This document shows, piece after piece, positions 12,101 through 23,204 of a stretch of DNA of 64,000 bases. The number at the start of each line of letters is the position of its first letter. The first letter of the stretch is position 1. The translations under genes and the position numbers were made by a program. This DNA comes from Trileptium ribeirensis (lineage: Eukaryota > Nematoda > Enoplea > Enoplida > Thoracostomopsidae): assembly GCA_030248225.1 (NCBI GenBank), contig JASANE010026588.1:1-64000 (forward strand), in the 5' to 3' direction. Below the pieces are notes generated by a model that saw nothing but the letters and a program-made list of their open reading frames with translations, did no database searches and was not told the origin of the DNA.

Positions 12101-15100
12101 GTCCCGGAGTTTTTGTTTATAAAGCCATTGATACAATACTACCCCCCGTCCCAGAATTTTGAAAATATTCCTCTAGATTTATAAACATTCCAACGCGAAG
12201 TCTTTTCTCAACATTCGTGCTAGTAAATTTCGACATTGTGCTGGTATACCTAGATTCATTCTAATTGATTTTAACCTGTGCATCTGTATCCTAGTCCTAT
12301 GACCAAAGCAATTTATTACAAACCCAAATAACATGTATAGCAATGCAAATAAAAAGAAAATCGACACACAAACAGGAAATGCCCAAGAGGTTTTCGTCGT
12401 CCAACGCAGAATGAAATGAGTTCACAAACTATGTTCGCTTGTCACCGCAATGAGCGACGCCACGCAGAACAGTTTTATTGCGTTGTTGCATTCAAATATA
12501 CTGTTAGAGACCGAACTTTTAAGTCATATAATCAATCAGGGTCGTGCTTGACATTGCGTGAAGGTGAGAAGTTTAAACTAAAAGGCACATTGCTTCTAAA
12601 AGCATAGTTCGGTAGCACGAGTATTCGCTTATTATCGTTTGGTGAAGTGTTAAATTCGCGTAGATAGTGTATTTACTAAGGTCGTAGCTGATAATATATT
12701 GTTGATGCATAAATATTGTTACATAAACTAGAGGTGACAAATAGCCATATTTCCAGACTCTGGTTCGGCTAAGCTTTTCAGATGTCATGGTAGACTTGGC
12801 TTTACAGTCCAGCTTTTAGCCTAAATTCTCACGTGTAACACAAACTACAATCACAAAGTACCGTTTTGCTTTGTAGTCTTTAAATGAAATCACATATATG
12901 TAGCTGGTGTAAATGTGTGGTGACAAACCTAATTCAACAACTGAAACTGAAAAAATCGACATTGACGTATTAAGGAGCTTTCAGGTTAGATCCACCTTTG
13001 AAATATCCAATTAGAGCAGTTCATATAGGGGAATCTTTTAGGTACCTTCAGTTATATATATTGTTCATTTGAAATATTAGTTGCAATAACTGTTTATCAG
13101 AAAACGTTTCATTTATTTTGGCGGAGCTACTTATGGTAAATGCCACTGAGATTATGCGTGTATTTGATAATTGCACTTCACCCTTTGTATTGGCGATCGT
13201 GAACGAGAAGTATTAATTCATATCTCGAAATTGTAATCTATTAACAATTTGGTTTGCAATTATCTGTATAACCTGTGCACGATTGCATAAATGGAAAAAC
13301 ATTAAATTATTTAAATCATAAAGTAGCATAAGACTTTATCTAATGATATTATTTAGTCATCTTCTGTTTACACCTATATTAAAATTTATTGTCAAATTTA
13401 ATTCATAATTTTAACGAATTCCAGGACTTTTCCAGCTATACAAGTGTCGGGTACATCAGATGAGATTTTTGTTAACAATAATTAACATTTAGTAGATACT
13501 TATAACATCACTTATGGACACCAAATATTTTAATATACAATTGTAGCAGGCAAACCCTTTTAAAGCTATGCTGGTTGTGTTACAGAGATATCTATAATAA
13601 GTTTACTTTTGGATCGTCCGACAATTAAATAATTTCAAATATTTATATCTACCTCAGGACTTAAGGTCCAACAGGGAAACTATCCAGTTTTGCACCATCG
13701 TTTGTCTTTCTCGAACAAAAACCAGTAACAGTAATTAATTGCTGCTTTATCAATAGAGCCAACGTTTTACCAATATCCTTACAATTTCTATAGCAATTAC
13801 AAAATGAAAGTAATCTATAGTAACATAATAAATAGGTTTCGCTTTTTTACCCATTTCTGTGAACCATTTAGGTGTCATCTAGCATCTTCAATATAACGTT
13901 TGCCAGTATTTTACTAATCGGCTCTTTCAGGTGATAACTACATAAAATATATGCGTTATTTTACATGGATAAAATCCTTTGACGCCGAAGCAGAGATTGT
14001 GGATGCTAAAGACTACCTTCAACTAAATGCGAATGGCAGTCATAACTTAAATTGTTAAATGCTTCAGGGCCAGCACAGTCTATTGATATTATAAAGTTTT
14101 GGCGTTTTACAAAGAGTATATATGTGGTGTTCGAGCGATTAAGAACAGTGCGGCTTTGCAAAGAGACCGCTGTATCGCTATCATTTCAATGTGGGTCTAT
14201 TATTATTCCAACTCATAAAATAAAAATGAAAATCCTCTAAATGAAAACGTACTGTCAGAATCACAGCACGAGCCTCAGTTTGTTAGCCAGATTACAAAGC
14301 TGTTACGTGGATCACGCGTCACTTTTACGCCGTATGGACTATGTGTACCATTTTATGGCACAACGTTTGCTAATCAATAAGGGCGGTGTATGTACTGTCA
14401 AGATAAATTTGTGTCGGACTCATGTCCAGTCAATGTACAAAAACACACTTCATTAGATTTCGATAGTGATTATAAAAATAAAATTACCTATTTTATAAGA
14501 ACCATTTGAAATTTCAGTGCTATACTTTCAGTATTAATGTATACCATACTTGTGGAATATTTCATGTGGAGGTAACACAGCCTTCTGGCATGCGTTGAGA
14601 ATTTTCGGATACCTATCCCTCATAGAATAACATACAATGGATACCGCCAACTTTCGGCTCAGGCATGCTAAATAATTTATTGACGGCTAAGTCACTTATT
14701 TCAAACCTACAAGCAACTGGACAGCTGATGCATTTGACTCGACAAACCGTTAGAGTATTATTCTTTTTTGGGTCCATAAAGTCGAAATCATTATTGCACG
14801 GATTTATTTGCAGACGCAAGTCGTAACAGAAATATCCGTACTGTTTTAACTCACAAGTTATGATGCTCATAGCTTTACAAAATATCACAAATACCACAAC
14901 ACACGAAATTTACACGTTATCAATACAGCACCGGGGTTTTGTACATTGTTCCAAATAATGTTTGTATATAGCGTTTCGATAAATGCATACAAACGTCTCC
15001 AGTTATAGCCAAAAACACGCTACATTATAATAGCTTTTGCCTGAACAAAAATTTATAAGTGTAATTAAAAACGCAGAATGAAATTGTCGCCGCTTTGGTT

Positions 15101-15816
15101 GAGATCATTCCTGATTCAAAGAGGGTGCTATTAGCTGTTATTGGTTGCACGTGCAATTACGGTAATACAATAGCTGTGGCTGAGATTAACGAATAAAAGC
15201 ATACATTTTTAAATTATATTTCATTTAAAAACATTTGCAAATATAGGTACCGTATCGAATTTTGTTTATACTTAGTTGAGTTTGCAATATGAGCCAACGG
15301 CAAGTCCAAATCGAACGTACAATATATTATCGGAACACAGCTATCCAAAGTGTCACAGATCGAAAATAGTGGCTAATAACCTCTCTATATTGTTTGAGAC
15401 CCAGACAAACGATGCTTTTTCAACTTAAGTTTTTGCTTATAGATAATAACTCGCCTTGCTACTTTCAGACGACAGCAGGAATAGTGATGCCTTTCTTTTA
15501 GATAAGCGATAGTATATTCAGTTCACTTCTGGAGTTTTTAAGCATGAAAACAAAAACCACTGATGCAGCGAAGCACAAAACGTTAACCGTTCACTTAATG
15601 AAAAAATATATAAAATAATGGTTTTCGGTCTACTGTCGACAATCATTACTGAAAATACAGTTATGAAACCATAACGACTACAACAGGGTTGGAGAGTAAA
15701 TGCTTTGCGTTTATAGTGTCTTTATAGTGTTTTATGTCCCGTCAGATATATCTCTTCCTCTACTATTGTTTGGAAATTGAGTCAAAATCTTAAGCTTTGC
15801 GTTGTTATATAACAAC
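9144..15816. other. Long gene-poor stretch
   Basis: No supported gene. A minus-strand frame at 14897-14613 (94 codons) starts hydrophobic and has nine cysteines, including C-x3-C-x2-C-x3-C. It lacks clear splice context and I do not recognise a family. Other frames are short and show no coding signature. Confidence 0.45.
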
Positions 15817-17767
15817 CAGGGGCATACAGATGTGGGTAGGGGGCACGTGCCCCCTCCTCTCCTTCCCGACAGATCATCGGAGCGCTCTTAGGCATCACCC
15901 GACCCAACAGTTTCGCATGCAAGCAAATACAATTCCAAATTATGAAATGTAAAAAAATTTCACACCTTAAGGACGAAATCCTTTCACAAAGATTATTTGA
16001 ATCTTGTCAAAAATTTGAAATGGCAGAATACAAAGATTGGTGACGCCTTAAACGCGAACGCAACTAAATGTTTTTGGTCTTGCGGCAGATCAGGAGATAC
16101 GGTGACAATTTCGCCGCTTCTGTTTGATGTATTTAGGATATGTCCAATATACTCCTCTGGTTTTTTGACGGTTAATATTTTCCAACTCTGCGTTCAGTCA
16201 TTTTATGCACTTTTAATTATAAAGGACCCAGAGGCGGCATTCCGCTTACTAAATATACTTCCCTGAACTTCTGAGAGTATTGTAGATTGATACGTTTTTA
16301 GACTTCCTTATGACAGCATATATGTAGTACAATTGTTTCTTAGTTGTTATAGGATAAGTTAACTCTACTTATCAAGTACATTAAGTATATGCCAAAATAC
16401 AGTAAATGTTTTATACAGCGTTCTATTGGTTTTGTCTTTGGTTTTGGACGGAATTTCGTGGTAGGATTGGGACAGGGTTCGGTAACTCAACATCAGTACA
16501 AGAAAGGGTTAGTCGCGCCTTGAGTTTACCGCCAGGTTGTTCATAAAATTATACATCATTCTGCCGGTATTGTGCTTTATTCCGCGTTACACTCGGCGTA
16601 ATGCCAGGCATGTCGTACCAACCCGATAATCCACCTGTGGTTGTAAGAGGTGTAATAAGTGCTAAAATCAATTCTAAAATGTTCCGCCTTAAGTAGAAGT
16701 CAGTTCCACACAAACTGTGCCACCTGTATAACTGCTGTAGCAACTGTGTCACTTTTATAACAACTGCTACAGAATCTTTTGCTAACTGCATAAATGAAAT
16801 GGAGAATGAAAGTTACTTTTACTAACTTGGTAAAATATACATCGTTGCAATATACTTGTTTACCGGCAGTAGTTTCTTCTCTGGCATTATGTATGGGCTG
16901 TCTTGTTAAGATGTTTGTTAAGTTTTAGTAAAACGTGTCCTATTGAGATGGCGTAGCCTACCGGTCTTTCTGTTAAGCAAGAGGTGTCCCGGGTGCTGGG
17001 GGTGATGATGTACCGCTTGAATGCAGAACTAATCTCCGGGTTTATTCGACTTCAAATTTTATATCAGTGGCTTGAATTTATTTTAAATGTTGAGGGAATG
17101 CGGATTATGGACGAAGAGGAACTGCGATTTAAATATATTCAGAAGGCGCAGTTCTTCATAGGGTACGTTAATGGGAGCGATGGTTGCATCGAAGTTAGGG
17201 ATTGCAAATTGCTTATGAACATGCGAGAGCAACAAATACATCGACGCCTATCGAATCGCTAAAATTTAATACGTCTCACTGCGACGGCATTTTTTTCATT
17301 TCTTCAAATTTACGAATTGCGCTCCAGATTCTTCTTACCTGTTTAAATATCGGTGATCAGCTGTGAAAATCCTTCAACAAATTGAAACTGATTCTGACGT
17401 ACCTGCTAGTTGCACCTATACTCAAATCAGCATGGAGCACGATACGTTAGAGCTTATTGATGTCGAAAAAATTATCAATAATCTGGCGACAAAACAGCCC
17501 GAGAAATACATCCCTACGACAACTTTTTTATTTTTATTCCAGCAACAAAAGAATATTTGTGATTCTTATTTTATTTGCCGAATGCTGCTCAGATGTTCAC
17601 ATTGTAATCGCGTCATAAGACGCAAACATCGGGCTACAATTGATAAAGTTGCTAAAAAATAATTTTCGAATAACTTTCGTTGCAGTAATCTTTTGCTGTC
17701 CTAGAGTATCGCACGCAAACTTTTTGCTTGCACCCGATCACCTCATATTATCATAGCTACGGAACTG
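15817..17767 (+). mobile_element. Possible hAT-like element with decayed interior
   Basis: The left end begins CAGGGGCATA and runs into a perfect 16-bp palindrome at 15839-15854. The right end, read inward, is CAGTTCCGTAGCTATG, so the two ends are imperfect inverted copies. The flanking octamers are ataacaac and ataatacg (5 of 8 identical), at best an eroded 8-bp target duplication. Both ends match the shorter copy at 8,796-9,143, while about 1.6 kb of the interior is unique to this copy. The interior has open frames at 15997-16266, 16984-17262 and 17363-17662. None shows a transposase motif I recognise, so the hAT assignment rests only on the ends. Confidence 0.35.
16947..17013 (+). repeat. 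Decayed tRNA-like sequence, SINE-head type
   Basis: TAGCCTACCGGT resembles a pol III A box. It is followed at tRNA-like spacing by a variable-loop-like segment and CCCGGGTGCTGGGGG, a degraded B box (consensus GGTTCGANNCC). The acceptor ends do not pair. It lies inside the possible hAT-like element and is better read as a SINE head or dead tRNA than as a working tRNA gene. Confidence 0.28.
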
Positions 17768-20700
17768 ATAATACGTCGAGAAATTCAAGACAGTGATGTT
17801 TTATTTTTTAAAATACCGCGTTTTTATAATCGCGCGTTCGACATTCCGGCCACTGGTGATTGTTACATTTCTAGGCAATGAAGCAACAGCAAAAGCTGAT
17901 GCAGTTGTTTTTCAATGAGGGATACCCTGCAATGATGCCAAATTTTAGCTAACCTTCCTTTGTCAATTTAGTTCACAGTCTCAAAACCGGCGATAGCGTG
18001 CAAAGTCACGCTTTTCCCCTATATACTTGCGATATTTTCAAATATACGCAAAGACCAACTCTGTTTCAACACCATTGAGCCTTACATGCCTTCACCAAAC
18101 CGAAATACTGATAGTGATGGTGTGCAACAAACATCCCAATGGGCACGCACATGCCACGTGCCTCACCATGGCTAGGCCCCTGAATAACGGCCAATAGTTA
18201 ATGAAACTAGTTGAGGAAGTAATGCTTAAATTTTTAAGAATTGTAGTGCTGTGCCTGTCGGCAATGTTTCAGTTTCCTTCCGGCAGTGCGTCATATGATT
18301 TCATTATTTTTGGGATCGGCTTTATCTGCGAACATAATATCCCGGTTACAAAATAGCGCAAATCAGATAGCTTATGGCAAACAATCGTTGAAATTATAGT
18401 TCTACGATACATAAAGGGTGACCCTGAATTAGAATGGATTCCTAGCTTACTTGCAGAGGCTGTTTAAATACGTTTTGCTTAGGGAAGTTGAAACACACAC
18501 CAAGATTTGTGATAGGCTAGGTGGTATTTCAATTACGATGAGGGTTCGATTGGACAACTGTATTCGATTGGGTCTACCCACCTCAGAACTGGAAAGGTTC
18601 CGACCAACCTTTCCATAAATCCTGGTGTTAATATTATAGTGTAGGGAAGTGTCATGATCTTCTCTTCGATTATGCGGTCTCGCTACACAGGGTGAAAATG
18701 TCATGCGTCGACTTGTGACGCTCGACATCAAGTGTGTAACGCAGGTGTCATTGTTAAAAGTCCTATTATAAATTATAAATTGGGGGAGTATTATTTGGTG
18801 TATTTGCATGCAGTGTTTCTTGGAAAATTGTGCAAGCTCATACTATTTTGCATCGCAACAGTCACAAGGTCAAATGTTCGAAAAATCTATATATATCAGA
18901 TTGCAATCGTGGACATAATCGTATGCTGTAGTTCATTAGCTTTTATATTGCTGTGGCGAATTTCACGCAGTATATGTTTGAGGTGGAGCTGAAATAACAC
19001 AAATTCAGATGTGATAACTTGTTAATTTAAACCGCCAAGTTGGCTTCCAGTAGATTAGTCAACCTTTTCTGCATTTCTCCAAATATTTTTGGCGCCACAA
19101 GCTTTTGTGGAACCCAGTTTTTTCACTTGCTTTTGTTGACTGTCGCAAAGACATAAAAACTGCTAACAGTTATATGCTTACTACATCATGATTCCATGTT
19201 CGATTCCAGTTAGATTCCATGTATACTTTTTAAAATATGCTTTAAGCTGTTCACCTTCAAAAGAACAAGTTTTGAAGCAATATTTTATCAGATGGTATAT
19301 TTAGTTTGTTTAGTTCTATTTTTGGCATAATTTACGATTTTCCTGCCAAAACAAATTTCTACGGCATCCTGGATTTACAGCAGAAGATGTCAAGAAATTA
19401 TTTGCACATGTTAATTCTTTCGCGCCAGAACAGATTGCCTTATTGTGCAATATTTCAGCGCCAAGAATTGAGCGTTCATTATATAATTATGAGCAGACAA
19501 CGGAGCTCTAGAATGTGGTACACGGTTTACAAGGAACCTCTCAAATCAAGCAAATAAATACGCGCATTGAAGCATATCCATACTCGCGTTAGAATACCCA
19601 TAATTAGCTGGAAAGAGTAAAATGACAACAAATAAATATCGTTACAAAGCGACTTAGCAACAAAACATTGCTTAGTGATCTCACAATATTATAACTTCTA
19701 GCGAAAGCATCGGTTGTGCTACTTAGAATAACATCTCGAACTACCAACTTTCAAGCGGGTCCATAGTGCAGTGGTTAGAACGCCTGTTGCGCATGCTGAA
19801 GGTCCAACTTTCTATTCCCGTTGGGTGTGATTAAACTATATGTAGGTTGTGTCGTCCTCTATATAATAACCCTAAAAATAAGCTTTACACCAAGCCATAG
19901 TATATGCTATAGTAAGCCCTAGACTAAATTGGGGGCTGCCTCTTTGGAACACGTGTATTAAATTGCTGTTTTAAGAATATAATGCTACTCCGTCTGCTTG
20001 ATTTAGTTTAATATTTACATACAAAAAACTTAGAAGGCAAAGACCGTGCTCTTTCCGTAATTCGGATATTATTGCGACGCCAGTGACTCCAGCAAAAATT
20101 GCAGATTTAGGCGCAGAAAACAACAAAACTCTTTAATGTTGCAAAACTTTTTGACTGAGAATTATGTCACAGTATGACAGATATTGCTTGCAAATTAACA
20201 GATCCTTGTAGCATTCAGTTGAGAATGTATACCGTGGTTGAAATTTAAATAAAGATGTTCTACAGGTTGATATGCGTTGAAGCGTTGAAATACTTGTTGA
20301 ACTCAGCACAAGCGTCGAGCACTGACTTTGCGCGATTTTGTGTCAATTAGATCAAAATCGTAAATTTTCAATATACTGCTCAGGAAGTTAATTCTCAGTC
20401 AGACATATGCCAGACATATAATTAAACTGGTTAGAAATATGATATTACGACCCATTTCAAATTGAACGATGAGAAGTAAGCTCGAAAAACCAGAAAATAT
20501 TATTTGGTGGTCAACCGTTGAGCATGAGAATGCCACTTATCTTCTCGTTAAATATAATGAAATTTGATCAACAATGATTTGAATTAGAGAAAGCTGATTT
20601 AGACTTCAAATTTTGCGCGTCGTGCTTTCATTTTTAGCTTAATAAGATATTGAATTGCTTTCATATGTAGGAAATCAATTTTATAACAGTAGATCTCCCC

Positions 20701-21879
20701 AACGAAGCGTCATTACAGAGATTGTGACAAACTGCAAAGATTTCTGCACTGTAATATGATCATAACAGCTGGATTTGAAAAAATTATCCTTTTTCTAGGT
20801 AAACGTAACGGATATAATATAGTATGCTATAAACAGTGCTGATGTAAATTGAAATATTGTCTATTCAATCAGCGTCGTCGCATAAGAGGTGGGCGGAGTG
20901 GAGCCTCTTATACGTTTCACTGACAAACGTAGAAAAATTAACGTATGGGGTTGTAATAAAATGAATGTAAACGATGGACCTCTTCCGCCTATGTCCCAGC
21001 CGCCTCCACTTCTGAAGAGCTTGCGACGCCCCTATATTCAGTAGTTTGATTGGCCAAGGTGCGCGGCTCAAACCTTAATGATTTAGTGTTTGCAAAATTT
21101 CCGATTAAACCAAAAATATTTTATATGTGCATTTAACCACGGACGGTAAAGGAATCAAGTTTAAAAAGTTAAATTTCTGTACGCGTTTTTTGTTTAAGAT
21201 GTTTACGCACTGTTGACAAAAGAATGTCACTTATCAGTGTTTAGTTTGTTCGGATATGCATGGACAACTTAGTTTTCGTAAGCCATGTCCACCCTGTGTT
21301 GGCACCAAAGGTGTAGGGAAACAAAAAACTCTTGTGGAAAATTGGCACAACTTTTGGAACATTTTAAGAAAAATTACGAATAAATTAGAAAAAAATTGTA
21401 GTGCAATTGGGCAAATTAAAAATTTCCTAAAATTTCAAAAAAAATACGTAAAGCGTAACCCCACCTCTAACAGGAAATATCTATTACCACCATACACGAC
21501 GGATCTTGGATAGCTATGAATTTGCTATCTAGAGTGTAAGCAAGAGTCTTGAAAGGTTCCAAAATTGAATGGCATGCAAACTAAATACAGTTTATTATGT
21601 CTTGTTGAGTTTACTTTGTAGTAAGCTTAAGAACAAATTCGTTTAGAAGCTACATTTCCTCAATTTGATCTATTAACATTAATTTATTATGCATTCTTAA
21701 ACGAATCTACGCTTAGGAATTTAAATATTTTGTTGCAATTTTAAATTATATATCCCAAACGCTGATGTAAAATAATGCAATGGTCAAGTTAAGAACTTTA
21801 GTACAACAATCTTTCAAATGATCACATACTTTGTAAAGCGCTACGCTAAGCTCGTCCGACGGTTTTAACCCAATTGCAT
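17768..21879. other. Gene-poor stretch with another terminal-repeat-like end
   Basis: No supported gene. At about 18,115-18,182 a GC-richer patch ends ATGGCTAGGCCCCTG. Its inward reading, CAGGGGCCTAGCCATGG, resembles the left end at 15,817, so it may be the right end of a related element. A tRNA-like sequence at 19,757 is listed separately. The frame at 21256-21513 is lysine-rich and unrecognised. Confidence 0.45.
19757..19828 (+). repeat. Decayed tRNA-like sequence
   Basis: GGGTCCA is followed directly by TAGTGCAGTGGTTAGAACGC, a good match to a pol III A box and D arm. GAAGGTCCAACTTTCTATTCCC then resembles the T arm, but its B box is damaged. The 3' side (TTGGGTGTGA) does not pair well with the 5' acceptor strand. 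About 72 bases is tRNA length. I read it as a tRNA pseudogene or SINE head. Confidence 0.4.
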
Positions 21880-22044
21880 TCAGTTTTAGGAGGAAGACTA
21901 AAGGTGAATGCGTTTCTGGTGCGTTACACCAGACATATTATATAACAAATTATTGTCTAAGGACGTTAAATTGCTACTGTCACTAAATATCTGGGGATAC
22001 GTACTTCGACAATTAAAGCTAACAACACCAATAAATCCAGCAAA

Positions 22045-23202
22045 ATGGGACCTCAACAAACCGGCACAACAAATGGTTCAAAAGAAAAACAAGTACGAAC
22101 GCACGGCTCCCAGGGTTCAAAACAATCAACTGCTCAACGTCGCTCTATCCAAAATCCTGCAGCGCAGCTCAACACATCTGCAACCTCGATCACTACAAAG
22201 CCTGTTGGTTCAACCCTTTGCTGCGAATGTCAACGCGAGGGTGGAGACGACTGTTTCGCATGTGATAGCTGCGATGGGTGGATACACTACTCATGCACTG
22301 GTCTTAACGCACAAATCATTGCCACAATACAAGGAAATTCCTTTGTGCAAGTAGTTTGTAGCAGCTGTCAAAACATTTCACGGCGGACAACCCCTGTGGC
22401 TGCCGAACCGGACACCATTAATGCTCGTTTTAGCGCCATGCAAGCGCAAATGAATGAAATCACGTCATCAATTGCTGCGATTAAACACTCTTTAAATCCC
22501 GCAACTCAAACGGACAATGCCTCCACCATTGAACAATCACAACCGCTGTCTTTCGCAGAAGTTGTGGCAAGAAACATTGCTGATAGAACAAATTTCGGTC
22601 CCAATATCAATACAGCTGAGGGAGACCCACATCGCCGATGTCTGGTTATTAAGGGACTCACAGAAATTGATCACGATCACGACCTCAAAACAGCCACTGA
22701 AATTGTCCAGTATTTGGACCAGAGTGCTGCTGTGGAATCAGTCTTCAGAATGGGGACAATTGAATCGAAAAGGCAGCGACCTGAATCAGTTTCTAATTCA
22801 AAAAATTCAATTCCTCGACTGCTTAAAGTAAGATTGTACTCCTCTACCGTGGTGAAGTCTGTGCTGCGTGAAGCCCACAATCTGAAAAGCAGCGAACAGT
22901 GGAAAGGAATTTTTCTCCGGCGTTCAATGACAACCGAAGAGCGAATTCGTCTATCACTATTGTACAAAAAGGCTCAGAGTCTGAATTCCGAACTCAATAA
23001 TGATCCCCGAAATCGCACCAAATATGTCGTTTTGAACGAAAAACTGTTTGTGTATAAGGGATGTTTTATGAATGACAACAACCTCGTTGGTGGCAAAAGG
23101 TATCCGGTAGAATATTCGTTTGAAGGAGTTGGTAGAAACATTTCAGTTAACGTAAACAGCTGTATGGCGGAGTCAAACCATTATTCTAGTTCGGAAAACT
23201 AG
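22045..23202 (+). CDS. CR1-like ORF1 protein with PHD finger
   Basis: A 385-residue protein of the ORF1 class that binds element RNA and packages it with ORF2 protein. Residues 59-108 form a PHD-type zinc finger with ligands C59, C62, C73, C76, H81, C84, C105 and C108, a clean C4HC3 pattern including the usual GWIHYSC core. The N-terminal 55 residues are polar and probably disordered. Residues about 126-150 could form a short coiled coil. Residues about 196-340 (from RRCLVIKGL to the NEKLFVYKG segment) resemble the RNA-binding half of other LINE ORF1 proteins, including LRRSMTTEERIRLS. The start is the first ATG of the frame that leaves the zinc finger whole. It ends with TAG two bases before the ORF2 ATG. 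A chromatin-reading role for the PHD finger is inferred from the fold class. Confidence 0.92.
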   Translation: MGPQQTGTTNGSKEKQVRTHGSQGSKQSTAQRRSIQNPAAQLNTSATSITTKPVGSTLCCECQREGGDDCFACDSCDGWIHYSCTGLNAQIIATIQGNSFVQVVCSSCQNISRRTTPVAAEPDTINARFSAMQAQMNEITSSIAAIKHSLNPATQTDNASTIEQSQPLSFAEVVARNIADRTNFGPNINTAEGDPHRRCLVIKGLTEIDHDHDLKTATEIVQYLDQSAAVESVFRMGTIESKRQRPESVSNSKNSIPRLLKVRLYSSTVVKSVLREAHNLKSSEQWKGIFLRRSMTTEERIRLSLLYKKAQSLNSELNNDPRNRTKYVVLNEKLFVYKGCFMNDNNLVGGKRYPVEYSFEGVGRNISVNVNSCMAESNHYSSSEN

Positions 23203-23204
23203 AT

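Noticed and set aside
14613..14897. Small cysteine-rich minus-strand frame as a secreted peptide
   Set aside because: The start and hydrophobic N terminus are weak, the cysteine spacing fits no family I know, and there is no gene context. Left as a note only.
21908..22354. 148-codon plus-strand frame before and across ORF1
   Set aside because: It overlaps the PHD-finger ORF1 in another frame, has no domain, and ends inside the finger. It is a shadow frame.
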